A DNA stretch of 64,000 nt from Thioclava nitratireducens (GCF_001940525.2 NZ_CP019437.1:2708501-2772500), one strand, 5' to 3'. Counted from the first letter of the stretch, positions 48,336 to 58,048 are shown. Numbers and translations: made by a program. The notes: generated by a model not told the origin, from the sequence alone.

Positions 48336-50549
48336 TCAGATGCCATTTGCCTCCGCCTTGAACCGCAGCAGGCGCAGCGCGTTCATCGTGACCAGCACGG
48401 TCGCCCCGGTATCGGCCATCACCGCGATCCAGAGACCGGTGAGACCGAGCAGCGTCGTCACCAGAAACACCCCCTTCAGCCCGAGCGCGATGGCGACGTT
48501 CTGACGGATGTTAGCCATCGTCGCGCGCGCCAGCCGGATCTGCTCGACGACATCGGTGACCCGGTCGCGCAGCAGCGCTCCGTCCGCGGTCTCGAGGGCG
48601 ACATGGGTGCCCGATCCCATCGCGATGCCGATATGGGCGGTGGCGAGCGCCGGGGCGTCGTTGATGCCGTCGCCCACCATCATCACATGCGCATCCCGCG
48701 CCAGATCGCGCACTGCCGTCACCTTGTCCTCGGGCAGCAGCCCGGCACGGGCTTCGATGCCCAACCCGTCGGCAATCGCGCGGGCCGTCACCGGATTGTC
48801 GCCCGTCAGCATGACCGAGGAGACCCCCATGCGCTTGAGGGTGGAGACCGCCTCGGCCGCATCGGCGCGCGGCTCGTCGCGCAGCGCGATGAGGCCCAGA
48901 AGGCGCTCGGGCGTGAAGACGGCGACGACGGTCTTGCCCGCGCTTTCCAGCCGGTGGACGGTGGCGCTGTCGGAGGCGCTGAGCACGCCTGTTTCGGTCG
49001 CCAGCCGCGGCGCCCCGACATTCCAGACCGCGCCGTCGATCTCGGCGCGCGCACCACGGCCCGGGATCGCCGTGGCTGCGGTGGCCTGTGGCACCGCGAT
49101 CCCGCGCGCCTCTGCCCGGGCGAGAACCGCCTGTGCGAGCGGGTGACTGCTGCCGGTCTCGACCGCCGCGGCGGTGGCGAGAAGCTCAGCCTCGGTCCCG
49201 TCGAGCGGCAGAAGATCGGTGATCTGCGGCCGGCCCTCGGTCAGCGTACCGGTCTTGTCAAAGGCGACGAGGCTGGTTTTGGCCGCCGTCTCCATTACCG
49301 CGCCGCCCTTCATCAACAACCCGCGGCGCGCCCCGGTCGAGAGCCCGGCGGCGACCGCGGCGGGAACCGAGATCACCAGCGCGCAGGGGCAGCCGATCAG
49401 CAAGAGCGCGAGGCCGCGATAGATCCACGTCTCCCAGGGCGCGCCGAAAGCCAGCGGCGGCACGATCGCGGCCAGAAGCGCCACGCCCACCACCGCGGGC
49501 ATGTAGACGCGGCTGAACCGGTCGATGAACCGCTCCACCGGGGCGCGCGCGCTCTCGGCCTCCTCGACGAGGTGCAGGATGCGCGAGATGGTGTTGTCCT
49601 CGGCGGCTTTCTCGACACGGATGCGCAGCTCGCCTTCGGTGTTGATCGCGCCCGCGAAGACAGCATCGCCGGGCTCTTTCAGGACTGGCACGCTCTCGCC
49701 GGTCACAGGGCTTTCATCGACGCCCGAACTGCCGGAGACGATTGTGCCATCCGCCGGGATGCGATCGCCGGGACGGGCCTGCACGATCTGTCCGATGGCG
49801 AGGCCGTCGGCCGGAACTTCGCGGATGCGCTCACCCGTGACCAGCCGCGCGGTCTTCGGCACAAGATCGGCCAGCGCCCGGATCGAGCCGCGGGCGCGCG
49901 ACGCCGCAAGCCCCTCGAGCATCTCGCCCACCGCGAACAGGAAGACGACGAGCGCGGCTTCCTCGGCCGCACCGACGAAGAGCGCGCCGATCGCGGCGAT
50001 GCTCATCAGCATTTCGATGGTGAAGGGCATCCGCGCCCGCGCCATCAGGGCGGCGCGCCGCGCCACGGGGGCGACGGCGATCACGGTGACGAGCACGAAA
50101 ACCCAATGCGCGATCGGGCCGCCGACCAGCAGCTCCACCACCCAAGCCGCGGCCAGCAGAAGCCCGGTCGCGATCAGGTAGCGCCCCTTCGGGGTCGCAT
50201 ACCACGCGGGATCGGCGGGCGGCGTTGGCGCACTCTCGACCGCAGGTGTCTCATCCGTCTCGCCCGCCGCCGGAAGGGCGCCCTCGGGAAGAACGAAGCC
50301 GCCCTTGGGCTTTTCCGGCGCAGCCCCCTTGGCCGAGACGCCGTAGCCGAGGCGGCGGATCGCCTTCTCCACGCTTTCGCGCGAGGTGGTCGCCGTATCG
50401 AGCCGCAGCCGCAGACGCTCGTTCATCAGCGTCACCTCGACCCCGTCGACACCGGGCAGAGCCTCGACCGCGCCGCGCACCTTCGCCGCGCAGGCGCCGC
50501 AATCCATGCCCGTCACGCGCCATTCCTGAAGGTCTGCTGTCTCGGTCAT
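48336..50549 (-). CDS. Zn/Cd/Pb-exporting P1B-type ATPase (ZntA/CadA-like)
   Basis: 737 aa. N-terminal HMA domain with G-M-D-C17-G-A-C20, transmembrane CPC (GCPCALVISVP), phosphorylation site DKTGTLT and the GDGINDAPAL hinge. CPC plus the divergent ZntR/CadR-like regulator indicates divalent soft metals (Zn, Cd, Pb) rather than copper. Its promoter is the MerR-type promoter described below. Confidence 0.9.
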   Translation of the reverse strand: MTETADLQEWRVTGMDCGACAAKVRGAVEALPGVDGVEVTLMNERLRLRLDTATTSRESVEKAIRRLGYGVSAKGAAPEKPKGGFVLPEGALPAAGETDETPAVESAPTPPADPAWYATPKGRYLIATGLLLAAAWVVELLVGGPIAHWVFVLVTVIAVAPVARRAALMARARMPFTIEMLMSIAAIGALFVGAAEEAALVVFLFAVGEMLEGLAASRARGSIRALADLVPKTARLVTGERIREVPADGLAIGQIVQARPGDRIPADGTIVSGSSGVDESPVTGESVPVLKEPGDAVFAGAINTEGELRIRVEKAAEDNTISRILHLVEEAESARAPVERFIDRFSRVYMPAVVGVALLAAIVPPLAFGAPWETWIYRGLALLLIGCPCALVISVPAAVAAGLSTGARRGLLMKGGAVMETAAKTSLVAFDKTGTLTEGRPQITDLLPLDGTEAELLATAAAVETGSSHPLAQAVLARAEARGIAVPQATAATAIPGRGARAEIDGAVWNVGAPRLATETGVLSASDSATVHRLESAGKTVVAVFTPERLLGLIALRDEPRADAAEAVSTLKRMGVSSVMLTGDNPVTARAIADGLGIEARAGLLPEDKVTAVRDLARDAHVMMVGDGINDAPALATAHIGIAMGSGTHVALETADGALLRDRVTDVVEQIRLARATMANIRQNVAIALGLKGVFLVTTLLGLTGLWIAVMADTGATVLVTMNALRLLRFKAEANGI

Positions 50550-50585
50550 CTGCTGTCCTCTCGCGTGGTTTTCTCGACAGAGGGG

Positions 50586-50616
50586 AAGATAGGAGCTACA
50601 GCAACTATAGGTTCAA
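50586..50616 (-). promoter_or_regulatory. MerR-type promoter/operator of the metal ATPase
   Basis: On the minus strand -35 TTGAAC (50611-50616) and -10 TATCTT (50586-50591) with a 19-bp spacer holding the dyad CTATAG-TTG-CTGTAG. A 19-bp spacer with a dyad is the hallmark of promoters twisted open by MerR-family regulators, and the core resembles CadR/PbrR sites. Confidence 0.85.
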
Positions 50617-50658
50617 GGGGGAAATCCGCACTCACGTAACCGTGAAGGGAGGTGCAGC

Positions 50659-51087
50659 ATGCATACGATCGGAACATTGGCCCGCCGCACCGGAACCAAG
50701 GTGCAGACGATCCGCTATTACGAGCAGATCGGCCTGATGCCCGAGCCCGGGCGGACCGAGGGCGGCCAGCGGCGCTACCGGAACTCCGATCTCGACCGGC
50801 TCGCCTTCATCCGGCACTCGCGCCAGCTGGGCTTCCCGCTCGAAGCGATCCGCGAATTGCTGGACCTGTCGGACCACCCTGCGCGCGATTGCGGGGCCGC
50901 AGATTCGATCGCGCGGCGGCAATTGCGAGAGGTCGAGACCCGGATCGCGCGGCTCGAGGCGCTCAAGCGCGAACTGGAACGGATGATCGGCGAATGTCGG
51001 GGCGGGCCGACCTCGGAGTGCCGGGTGCTCGAGGTGCTGCGCGACCATTCGGAATGCCTCGCCGACGACCACGACACGATCGGCTGA
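50659..51087 (+). CDS. MerR-family metal regulator (ZntR/CadR-like)
   Basis: 142 aa. MerR HTH at 1-40 (IGTLARRTGTKVQTIRYYEQIGLM), coiled-coil dimer helix, and a C-terminal metal loop C-R-G-G-P-T-S-E-C-RVLEVL plus an upstream Cys (RDCGAAD). The extra Cys before the dimer helix and the loop spacing suit divalent-metal sensors. GGAGGT before the ATG. Divergent from the ATPase gene. Confidence 0.87.
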   Translation: MHTIGTLARRTGTKVQTIRYYEQIGLMPEPGRTEGGQRRYRNSDLDRLAFIRHSRQLGFPLEAIRELLDLSDHPARDCGAADSIARRQLREVETRIARLEALKRELERMIGECRGGPTSECRVLEVLRDHSECLADDHDTIG

Positions 51088-51417
51088 CGCTGCGGCGCCG
51101 CGGTTCGACTATGGGCCTTCGGGAAGAGGCTGGCCCGGAAAGCCCGAACGCTGCGCGCGTGGCGACCCGCCGCGACGAGACGAAAAAAGCTTGAGCCCGA
51201 CGAGCGCGGCGCGATCGCTCGCTCAGCCCCGCGACGGTTTGTCAACGATTTCAATCGCATCACAATGCGCGCCCCCGAGGAGAGAGGCGCCCTGCAGCCT
51301 CCCATATCCGGAGCGGAGCCCCGGCTTGCGCCATCGGTCGCGTACGCTCGCAGGAACATTCTGGATCAGATCTTGTTGTTTTGAAGCTGATTTGATCGAT
51401 AGGAATAGGAGGCAGAC
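51088..51417. other. Intergenic region upstream of MFS gene
   Basis: 330 bp with no gene I can support. The A/T-rich end (about 51360-51405) is the likely promoter of the MFS gene. Confidence 0.4.
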
Positions 51418-52869
51418 ATGGCTGGCGAGAGCGGCAAAACGGTTCAAACTGACATTCCCGCCCGCATGGACCGCTTGCCGTGGTCTCGATTTCACCTGAC
51501 GATCATCGTCGCGCTCGGCGTCACGTGGATTCTCGACGGCCTCGAAGTCACCCTGAAAGGGGCCGTCTCCAGCGTTCTTCAGGAACCCGAAAGCCTTGGC
51601 TTCACGAGTTCGCAGATCGGGATGATCGCGTCGTTCTACATCACCGGCGCGGTTCTTGGCGCGCTCCTGTTCGGCTATCTCACCGACCGTTTCGGGCGCA
51701 GGATGTTCTTCTTCATCACGCTCGCCGTCTATCTCGTCGGTGCGCTGCTGACCGCCTTTTCGTGGAACCTGTGGAGCTTCGTCGCCTTCCGGTTCATCAC
51801 CGGCCTCGGCATCGGCGGCGAATATGCCGCGATCAACTCCACGATCGACGAGATGATCCCGGCGAGGGTGCGCGGTCAGGTCGCGCTCGGCGTGAACGGT
51901 TCCTACTGGCTCGGTGCGGCCCTCGGCGCGCTGTCGACGATCGTGCTGCTCAACCCGGACTACCTCCCGATCGATATCGGCTGGCGTCTGGGCTTCGGTA
52001 TCGGCGCGGTTCTCGGCGGCATCATCCTCTACATGCGCCGCCATCTGCCGGAGAGCCCGCGCTGGCTCGCCACGCATGACCGGTTGGACGAGGCCGAGGA
52101 GGTCGTGAGCGACATCGAGAAGCGCACGAGCGAGCAAACCGGCGAGGAGCTTTCGGAGGTTCCGGACGACGACAAGATCAAGATCCGGCCGCAGAAATCC
52201 TTCTCTCTGATGAAGATCGTCAAGGCGATGTTCTCGACGCACCGCAAACGGGCGCTGCTCGGCCTCATCCTGATGAGTTCGCAGGCGTTTCTCTACAACG
52301 CAATCTTCTTCACCTATGCGCTGGTTCTGTCGAACTTCTTCGACGTGCCCTCGAAGAACACCGGGCTTTACCTCGTGCCCTTCGCCATCGGCAACTTCCT
52401 CGGCGTCATCGTTCTGGGGCGGCTGTTCGACAAGATCGGGCGCCGCGTGATGATCTCGCTCAGCTACGGCCTGTCTGCCGCACTCCTGATGGCCACCGGC
52501 TACATGTTCGCGCAAGGCTACCTCACGGCGATCACGCTCACGGCGCTCTGGTCGGTGATCTTCTTCTTCGCCTCTGCGGCCGCGAGTTCCGCCTATCTCA
52601 CCGTGAGCGAGGTCTTCCCGCTCGAGACCCGGGCGCTCGCCATCGCGATCTTCTACTCGATCGGCACCGCCGCGGGCGGCATCGTCTCGCCCTGGGTCTT
52701 CGGCGCGCTGATCGACACGGGCTCCGCCTGGAACGTGTTCTATGGCTACCTCTTCGCCGGTGCCCTGATGACGGTCGCGGCCGTCACCGAAGCGGTCATC
52801 GGGATCGATGCAGAACAGGAGTCGCTGGAGAACGTGGCCGATCCGTTGTCCGCCGAGGGCGCGGAATAG
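51418..52869 (+). CDS. MFS transporter (sugar/organic-acid:H+ symporter type)
   Basis: 483 aa, twelve membrane helices with a cytosolic loop in the middle (about 220-270). The motifs GYLTDRFGRRMFF (loop 2-3) and GRLFDKIGRR (loop 8-9) mark the metabolite:H+ symporter/sugar porter families. ATG with AGGAGG upstream; single gene followed by a hairpin. Substrate unknown. Confidence 0.85.
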   Translation: MAGESGKTVQTDIPARMDRLPWSRFHLTIIVALGVTWILDGLEVTLKGAVSSVLQEPESLGFTSSQIGMIASFYITGAVLGALLFGYLTDRFGRRMFFFITLAVYLVGALLTAFSWNLWSFVAFRFITGLGIGGEYAAINSTIDEMIPARVRGQVALGVNGSYWLGAALGALSTIVLLNPDYLPIDIGWRLGFGIGAVLGGIILYMRRHLPESPRWLATHDRLDEAEEVVSDIEKRTSEQTGEELSEVPDDDKIKIRPQKSFSLMKIVKAMFSTHRKRALLGLILMSSQAFLYNAIFFTYALVLSNFFDVPSKNTGLYLVPFAIGNFLGVIVLGRLFDKIGRRVMISLSYGLSAALLMATGYMFAQGYLTAITLTALWSVIFFFASAAASSAYLTVSEVFPLETRALAIAIFYSIGTAAGGIVSPWVFGALIDTGSAWNVFYGYLFAGALMTVAAVTEAVIGIDAEQESLENVADPLSAEGAE

Positions 52870-52919
52870 GGGCAGGCCTCTGACGGTGGAGGTATTCCAG
52901 TCCTGAGATAATGCGTGCT

Positions 52920-52945
52920 GCGAGGCTCCTTGGATGGGGCCTCGC
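52920..52945 (+). terminator. Hairpin after MFS gene
   Basis: GCGAGGC / GCCTCGC stem with 12-nt loop, then TTCGCTTTGTT. 50 nt past the stop. Confidence 0.6.
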
Positions 52946-53140
52946 TTCGCTTTGTTACCGCCCTCCCCTTTGCGGGATGGAGGCGGCGCATTGTCCGGTC
53001 CTCGATAGCAGCGCTCCGACCGTTGGCGCAAACCCTTCGTTGCCGCCGTGGCGCACCGCAATCGTCATCTTTTGGCCGTCCGCGTAAGCGTGCCGCTGAC
53101 ATCAATCTATTCCACCGCTGATGCGATGGACCGCACTTAC
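52946..53140. other. Intergenic region, no gene seen
   Basis: Between the MFS terminator and the 29-bp tandem repeat, no open frame with a ribosome site or known family and no obvious motif. Confidence 0.4.
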
Positions 53141-53198
53141 CCCCGGGCCGAGCGCGACATGAGAAAGCCCCCCGGGCCGAGCGCGACATGAGAAAGCC
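53141..53198. repeat. Perfect 29-bp tandem duplication
   Basis: Two identical 29-bp units (53141-53169, 53170-53198) that both include GAGAAAGCC, the tail of the terminator of the next minus-strand gene. Confidence 0.85.
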
Positions 53199-53221
53199 CC
53201 CGCCGCGTGCGACGAGGGGCT
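53191..53221 (-). terminator. Intrinsic terminator of the secreted-protein gene
   Basis: On the minus strand a stem AGCCCC...GGGGCT around 15 nt, extended by GC pairs, followed by TTTCTC. 29 nt after the gene's stop. Confidence 0.65.
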
Positions 53222-53249
53222 CCGGGGAGGATTTAGGTGTGAGGGTCGA

Positions 53250-53783
53250 TCAGGCGTTGCCGTTGACCACGACGACCAGGTTGCCATCGGTATCGATGAA
53301 CGCGGTTTCGACGTCATCGGCGGTGTAGCCGGTGCCGTCGAACACGCCGTCCGGAAGCTGGCTGTAATCGGCGTCCACGTCGGACCCGGCCGCGTTCTTC
53401 AGAGCCGCGGAGCCATTCTCGGCGCCTTCGCCCTTCAGGTCGGACAGCGCGACGATCTCCACCTCACCATCGGTTCCGACCTGATAATCGGAGAACTGAT
53501 CGGTGGAGGCGGCACCGTTCGCCTTCAGGCTCGAGATGAGCTGACCGTAGGTCTTCACCGTCTCGCCTTGGCCCATGCCGGAGCTCGTGCCCGCATCCGC
53601 CGAGGCGCCCGTATCCACATTCGCGCCGACATCGGTGCCCGCACCCTGCGCAGCAATCGAAGCGCTGCCGCCCATGTCACTCGAAACACCGGCAGCGGCG
53701 TTGTTATCCTGGGCGAAGGCCGTGACGGGAGCCGCAGAGGCGAGAAGGCCGACGAGGGCGATCGATTTGAGGCTATAGGTCAT
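53250..53783 (-). CDS. Secreted Gly/Ala/Asp-rich protein of unknown function
   Basis: 177 aa. A signal peptide (MTYSLKSIALVGLLASAAPVTAFA) is followed by a low-complexity region of Ala, Gly, Ser, Asp (about 26-75), then a possible folded C-terminal part with repeats of acidic residues and a hydrophobic end (GNLVVVVNGNA). ATG at 53783 with AAGGAG. No family recognised; one terminator of its own. Confidence 0.75.
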   Translation of the reverse strand: MTYSLKSIALVGLLASAAPVTAFAQDNNAAAGVSSDMGGSASIAAQGAGTDVGANVDTGASADAGTSSGMGQGETVKTYGQLISSLKANGAASTDQFSDYQVGTDGEVEIVALSDLKGEGAENGSAALKNAAGSDVDADYSQLPDGVFDGTGYTADDVETAFIDTDGNLVVVVNGNA

Positions 53784-54004
53784 AGTAGTCTCCTTCCATT
53801 TCTTGCGCCGACCATCGGCCGGCAGGAGGAGAACACGGGTGAGGTAATTGCCGTTCCGCGGGGCGAAAAGGGTCGGAAGAACCCTGCCCAAACTTCGATT
53901 ATCGTGAGCGCGATCACGCCGGACCGAGACCGACATTCCGATTGATAACTGGAACCACGGGGCGCGTGCCCGACGCTCGTTCTTCAGAGCGCCGGGCCGC
54001 GTTG

Positions 54005-55186
54005 TCAGCCGATCTGGGCGGCTGCGGGGCCAAAGAACTCGTAGTGGATCCGCGCGTCCGGCACATTGGCGGCCTTCAGGCCCTTGACCATCTCCTGCAT
54101 GAACCCGGTCGGGCCGCAGATGAAGTAGTCGGCCTTTTCGGCATCGCTGATCTGGACCAGCCAGCTGGGATCGACACGTCCGGAATGCACACCGTTCGCA
54201 ACATCAGTCTCTTCCGGCGCCTCGTAGAAGACATGGGTTTCATGTGCCTTTGTACGGGGCGTATTGCTGAGCGCATGGGTTTGACCATTCCGGGTGGCGT
54301 GGACATAGACCATCCGCAGATCGCCGCCGCCGTAGCTCTCGAGCATCGAGATCATGGGCGTGAGACCCACCCCGCCCGACAGAAGCACGATTTCCTGCTT
54401 GCCCTTCGGATCGAGGAAGAATTCGCCGGCGGGCGCGGCCACGTCGAATTCGGCGCCGACCTCGACCGTGTCGTGCAGCCAGTTGGAGATCCGCCCGCCA
54501 GGTTCGCGCTTGACCGTAATCCGGTAGGACTGGCCATCCGGCGCCGAGGAGATCGAGTAGTTGCGACGATATTCCTCGTCCTCCGCAGGGGTGAAGCGGA
54601 AGCTCAGATACTGGCCGGGGCGATGCTTGAGAACCGGCATGCCGTCAACCGGATAGAGCGTGAAGGACGCGATCTCGGAGGTTTCCTTCTCTTTCGCACC
54701 GACCCTGAAGCGCCGCCAGCCACGCCAGCCGCCGTCCTGCTCTTCCGCACCGGCGTAAATCTGTTCCTCGCGGGCGATCAGCGTATCGGCGAGGAACCAG
54801 TAGGCTTCGCCCCAGGCGTTCAGAATTTCAGGCGTGGCGGCGTCTCCCAACACTTCCGCAACAGCCCCGAGCAATGCTTCGCCGACATGCGGATAATGCT
54901 CGGGGAGAATCTGCAGGCCCACGTGTTTTTGCGCGATCCGCTCCAAGGCGTCCGCGAGGACGCCGGGGTTCCGGATATGGGTCGCATAGGCCACCAGGGC
55001 GCCCGCGAGCGCCTTGTGCTGCGGCGAGTTGCCATGCTGATGCGACATGTTGAAGAGCGCGCGAATTTCGGGAGCGGCCAGCAGCCGCCGATACATCACG
55101 GGCACGATCTGATCGACGTGTTCCGCCACGACCGGCGCAGTAGCTTCAATGATCGCGAGTGTTTCTTCTGAGAGCGGCTTTGCCAT
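54005..55186 (-). CDS. hmp: Flavohaemoglobin, nitric oxide dioxygenase
   Basis: 393 aa. N-terminal globin (1-140) with proximal haem His88 (IAQKHVG), FAD-binding domain (about 150-255; RNYSISSAP) and NAD domain (about 260-390; LSGGVGLTPM, FICGPTGFM). Converts NO to nitrate with O2 and NADH. Divergent from nsrR with a symmetric regulatory region, so likely NsrR-controlled. Confidence 0.93.
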   Translation of the reverse strand: MAKPLSEETLAIIEATAPVVAEHVDQIVPVMYRRLLAAPEIRALFNMSHQHGNSPQHKALAGALVAYATHIRNPGVLADALERIAQKHVGLQILPEHYPHVGEALLGAVAEVLGDAATPEILNAWGEAYWFLADTLIAREEQIYAGAEEQDGGWRGWRRFRVGAKEKETSEIASFTLYPVDGMPVLKHRPGQYLSFRFTPAEDEEYRRNYSISSAPDGQSYRITVKREPGGRISNWLHDTVEVGAEFDVAAPAGEFFLDPKGKQEIVLLSGGVGLTPMISMLESYGGGDLRMVYVHATRNGQTHALSNTPRTKAHETHVFYEAPEETDVANGVHSGRVDPSWLVQISDAEKADYFICGPTGFMQEMVKGLKAANVPDARIHYEFFGPAAAQIG

Positions 55187-55204
55187 TCCTGTCTCCTAGG
55201 CTAT

Positions 55205-55266
55205 AAACATACCAACAAGACGCATCTATTTGCTCAGCCATTAAGATGCCAATCACAGGTATGTTT
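55205..55266. promoter_or_regulatory. Concentric inverted repeats between hmp and nsrR
   Basis: Outer arms AAACATACC / GGTATGTTT and inner arms GCATCT / AGATGC share exactly one centre (55235.5). The inner arms resemble NsrR half-site AAGATGC. Strong candidate for a divergent NsrR operator. Confidence 0.7.
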
Positions 55267-55340
55267 TTCCCGTGCGACATTCTGTCCGGACTCGTGGTAC
55301 GAGACGGGTCGCTGAGGAGGCTGCATCAGGAGAAGTGCGA

Positions 55341-55765
55341 ATGCGCTTGAACGACACCACGGACCTCGCCTTGCGCGTGATGATCTACGCCGCTTCGATG
55401 AAAGACCGACGTTTCACGATCGATCAACTCGTCGAAGCCTATCGCGCGCCACGCAGCACCATGATGAAAGTCGTCAACGCGCTGACCCGGGGGATTTTCT
55501 GGTGGCGCAACGCGGACGCTCCGGCGGGTTGGGACTTGCCCGGCCAGCGCAGGAGATCGGCGTGGGGACGATCGTGCGCCACATGGAGACGGATTTCGAC
55601 CTCGTGGAATGTATGCGCAGCGGCGGCGACTGCACGATTACCGCCGCGTGCCGCCTGATCGCGCCCTTGGCCGAGGCGCGCGCAGCGTTCCTGACGACGC
55701 TGGACGCCTACACGATCGCCGATATCGCAATCTCCCCGCGCGATTTTGGCCTCGCCGCGTCGTGA
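55341..55765 (+). pseudogene. nsrR: NsrR (Rrf2 family NO sensor), one-base frameshift
   Basis: N-terminal winged HTH (LNDTTDLALRVMIYAA) from the ATG at 55341 (AGGAGA upstream) runs out of frame at the G run 55489-55493. The second frame continues with LVAQRGRSGGLGLARPAQEIGVGTIV and the Fe-S cysteines ECMRSGGDCTITAAC. Six G instead of five gives a continuous 141-aa Rrf2 protein, the family length. Divergent from hmp. Confidence 0.85.
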
Positions 55766-55802
55766 CGCGAATGGTCAGGATTGACCGTCTCCGGGTTGCG
55801 AG

Positions 55803-56404
55803 TGCCGGAGGCAGAGCAAGCGGGAAAAAGCGAAGCTGCGCGATGACCGCCAGGAAGTTGTCGCTGCGAATGGTGTTTGGGCGATGGATTTCGCTTCACG
55901 GACCTTCGGTTCGTTCACGATCAGCTCGCGTTACCCAAGAAACTGCGGTTTCTGACCATCGTCGACAGTCATTCACGTTACTGTCCAGCGACGGATGTGC
56001 GGTTTCGGTATCGCGGTGAAGATGTCGTTCATACGCTTGAACGGATTTGTAGCAAGCTCGGCCACCCAAGAACGATACGGGTCGATGAGGGCCGTGAGTT
56101 CATCTGCCGCGACCTCGATCTCTGGGCTCATGCCAGGCAGGTCACCTTGGGCTTCTCACGGCCCGGAAAGCCAACCGACAACGGCTTCATCGAGGCCTTC
56201 AACAGCAAGCTGCGGGCCGAGTGTTTAAACGCCCGTCGCCACTGTCGCTCGGACCAATGGCGCAACATTGGAACCTTCATGAGCCTTGCGGAGGCCGCGG
56301 AAAACTGGAGGATCGGCGCAAACACTACAACCAAGCCACTAGTGAAGCGCAGGCTTGGCAATTTTCAGAGACAGCCTCTCGACATTCATCTGATACCCCC
56401 CTAG
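55803..56404 (+). pseudogene. IS3-family transposase remnant, C-terminal half of OrfB
   Basis: Begins with KREKAKLRDDRQEVVAANGVWAMDF, then, after a shift, VHDQLALPKKLRFLTIVDSHSRY, EDVVHTLERICSKLGHPRTIRVDEGREF, and SRPGKPTDNGFIEAFNSKLRAECLNA. The DDE aspartates and Glu of the integrase core are recognisable, but at least two frameshifts occur. The half before KREKAK is missing. IS51/IS407-type group of the IS3 family. Confidence 0.8.
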
Positions 56405-56820
56405 CTTTCGAACCTACAGACATCGAAATAGGAAGCGCAAGTCCATGAAATCAAAGGGAGAGGTGCTTGACGGCGCCTGCGCAGACCGTCAGGCAAAGAC
56501 GCTCTACCGAGATTTTCGAGAGCAAATTTCCGACTGATCTAAGTCAGTGAAATCCTGCGACCTGGAAGATGAAAGCTCTGTAACGAAATCTCAGAAGATA
56601 TCGAGAGGGCACCGCCCCTTGATGATGCGATGAAAAATCTGGCACATCCACCACGCCGTAATTGATGTGCTTGAAAACTGCGGAAAGTAGCTTCGATTAG
56701 TCAAGCAGGAAGACAGAGCGTATTTGGCAATAAATACTACCCAAGCCCGTGTGGCACCTGCCAATATTAGCTCACTCACACAAGCTGCTTACGTATCGGT
56801 GTTGATGTCAGGGCGCCCAA
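56405..56820. other. A/T-richer intergenic region, no gene seen
   Basis: 416 bp between the IS remnant and the glycosyltransferase gene, with clearly lower GC than the surroundings. It has degenerate coding remains at its left end and possibly the GT promoter at the right end. No ribosome site plus open frame of any length. Confidence 0.45.
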
Positions 56821-57927
56821 ATGAAAAAAACGACAGCTAGCCTATATGTCACGAACTTCAAAAAAAGGTTCACAGGCGTATCTTCAACTGCGGCAGCGGT
56901 GTTACGGCAGCAGCAAAATTTACTGAATGTAGCGCTTGTTGGTTACGCATTGCCGAAATGCGCAAAACCGATTGGTTTTTTCCGCGCTCTCCGGGAATGC
57001 CGCGAGCCTCCTGCCGGACGTGAATTTTCAATTTGGCACACACGGCGAAACATTGAAATGCAACTTGCTATATTGGCCCGAGATGTCCTGCGCCTGCCAA
57101 TAAGAATTGTTTTCACCTCAGCCGCACAACGTCGCCATTCAGCTTGGCCACGCTGGCTAATTTCACGGATGGATGCGGTAATTGCAACAACTGAAGAGGC
57201 CGCCAAATATGTGCCTAATGTGGTTGCAGTAGTGCCTCATGGAGTGGATACGGAGCACTTCTTACCCGCCCAAGAAGAAGGCTATAAGCGCAAGTGGAAA
57301 GAACTGAAACTTCCCGGGGAATATGGGATCATAACGGTGGGGCGCGTGCGTCCGGAGAAAGGCACGGACCTTTTTATCGACGCTATGATTACTGCGCTTC
57401 CGGACCTGCCGGGAGCTTGCGCTATTGTTGTCGGAACGGCGAGACCCGAACACCAAAAATTCCAGGAAAAAATAAAGAAACGTGCTGAAGCAGCTGGGCT
57501 TTCAAACCGGATTGTTTTTTTGGGAGAAGTAGACCCCGACAAGTTGCAACAGATATTGCAGGGATGCCGAGCGCTCGTGGCACTCCCCCGTTATGAAGGA
57601 TATGGGATGACGCCTCTGGAAGCCATGGCTACCGGACTTCCAGTGATTTTGAGTGAGACCGGCTACTTCAAAGAGTTCGTGGGAGAAAATGATACAGAGA
57701 CCGGCTCATGTGGCGCGGTTGTACCAATAGAGGGCGCCGAACTTGCAGCAGAGGCTCTAGTGAGGATTCTCAAAGACAAAGACTTATACCATCAAAAATC
57801 GATAGCCGCCAGAAAAAGGGCCGTGCGAAAATTTAGCGTAACTTCCGAAGTGAATGCGATAAATATCGTTTACGAAGACCTATGGTCCCTTGCCGACAAA
57901 AATAATAAGATCTCGCGATCGAGTTAA
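56821..57927 (+). CDS. GT4 glycosyltransferase (LpcC-like LPS core mannosyltransferase type)
   Basis: 368 aa, GT-B fold. C-terminal EX7E region PRYEGYGMTPLEAMATGLPVI, plus VVPHGVDTEHFLP and the GRVRPEKGTDLFIDA strand. Its family adds a sugar to LPS core or a related lipid. Base composition is visibly lower in GC than the flanking genes, indicating transfer. IS remnants on both sides of the island. Confidence 0.8.
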   Translation: MKKTTASLYVTNFKKRFTGVSSTAAAVLRQQQNLLNVALVGYALPKCAKPIGFFRALRECREPPAGREFSIWHTRRNIEMQLAILARDVLRLPIRIVFTSAAQRRHSAWPRWLISRMDAVIATTEEAAKYVPNVVAVVPHGVDTEHFLPAQEEGYKRKWKELKLPGEYGIITVGRVRPEKGTDLFIDAMITALPDLPGACAIVVGTARPEHQKFQEKIKKRAEAAGLSNRIVFLGEVDPDKLQQILQGCRALVALPRYEGYGMTPLEAMATGLPVILSETGYFKEFVGENDTETGSCGAVVPIEGAELAAEALVRILKDKDLYHQKSIAARKRAVRKFSVTSEVNAINIVYEDLWSLADKNNKISRSS

Positions 57928-58048
57928 CTTATATACGCTAAAGGTTGGATCCTGAAACGTTTCAATCAGATCTTCGATTTGAACCGGAATCCCAATGGAC
58001 AAAAGGGCGAGATTGAGCTAACAGCAAACCAGACCAATCGCTCGGAGC

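Noticed and set aside
53141..53198. Tandem 29-bp repeat considered as a CRISPR array
   Set aside because: Units are directly adjacent without spacers and only two copies exist; no cas genes.
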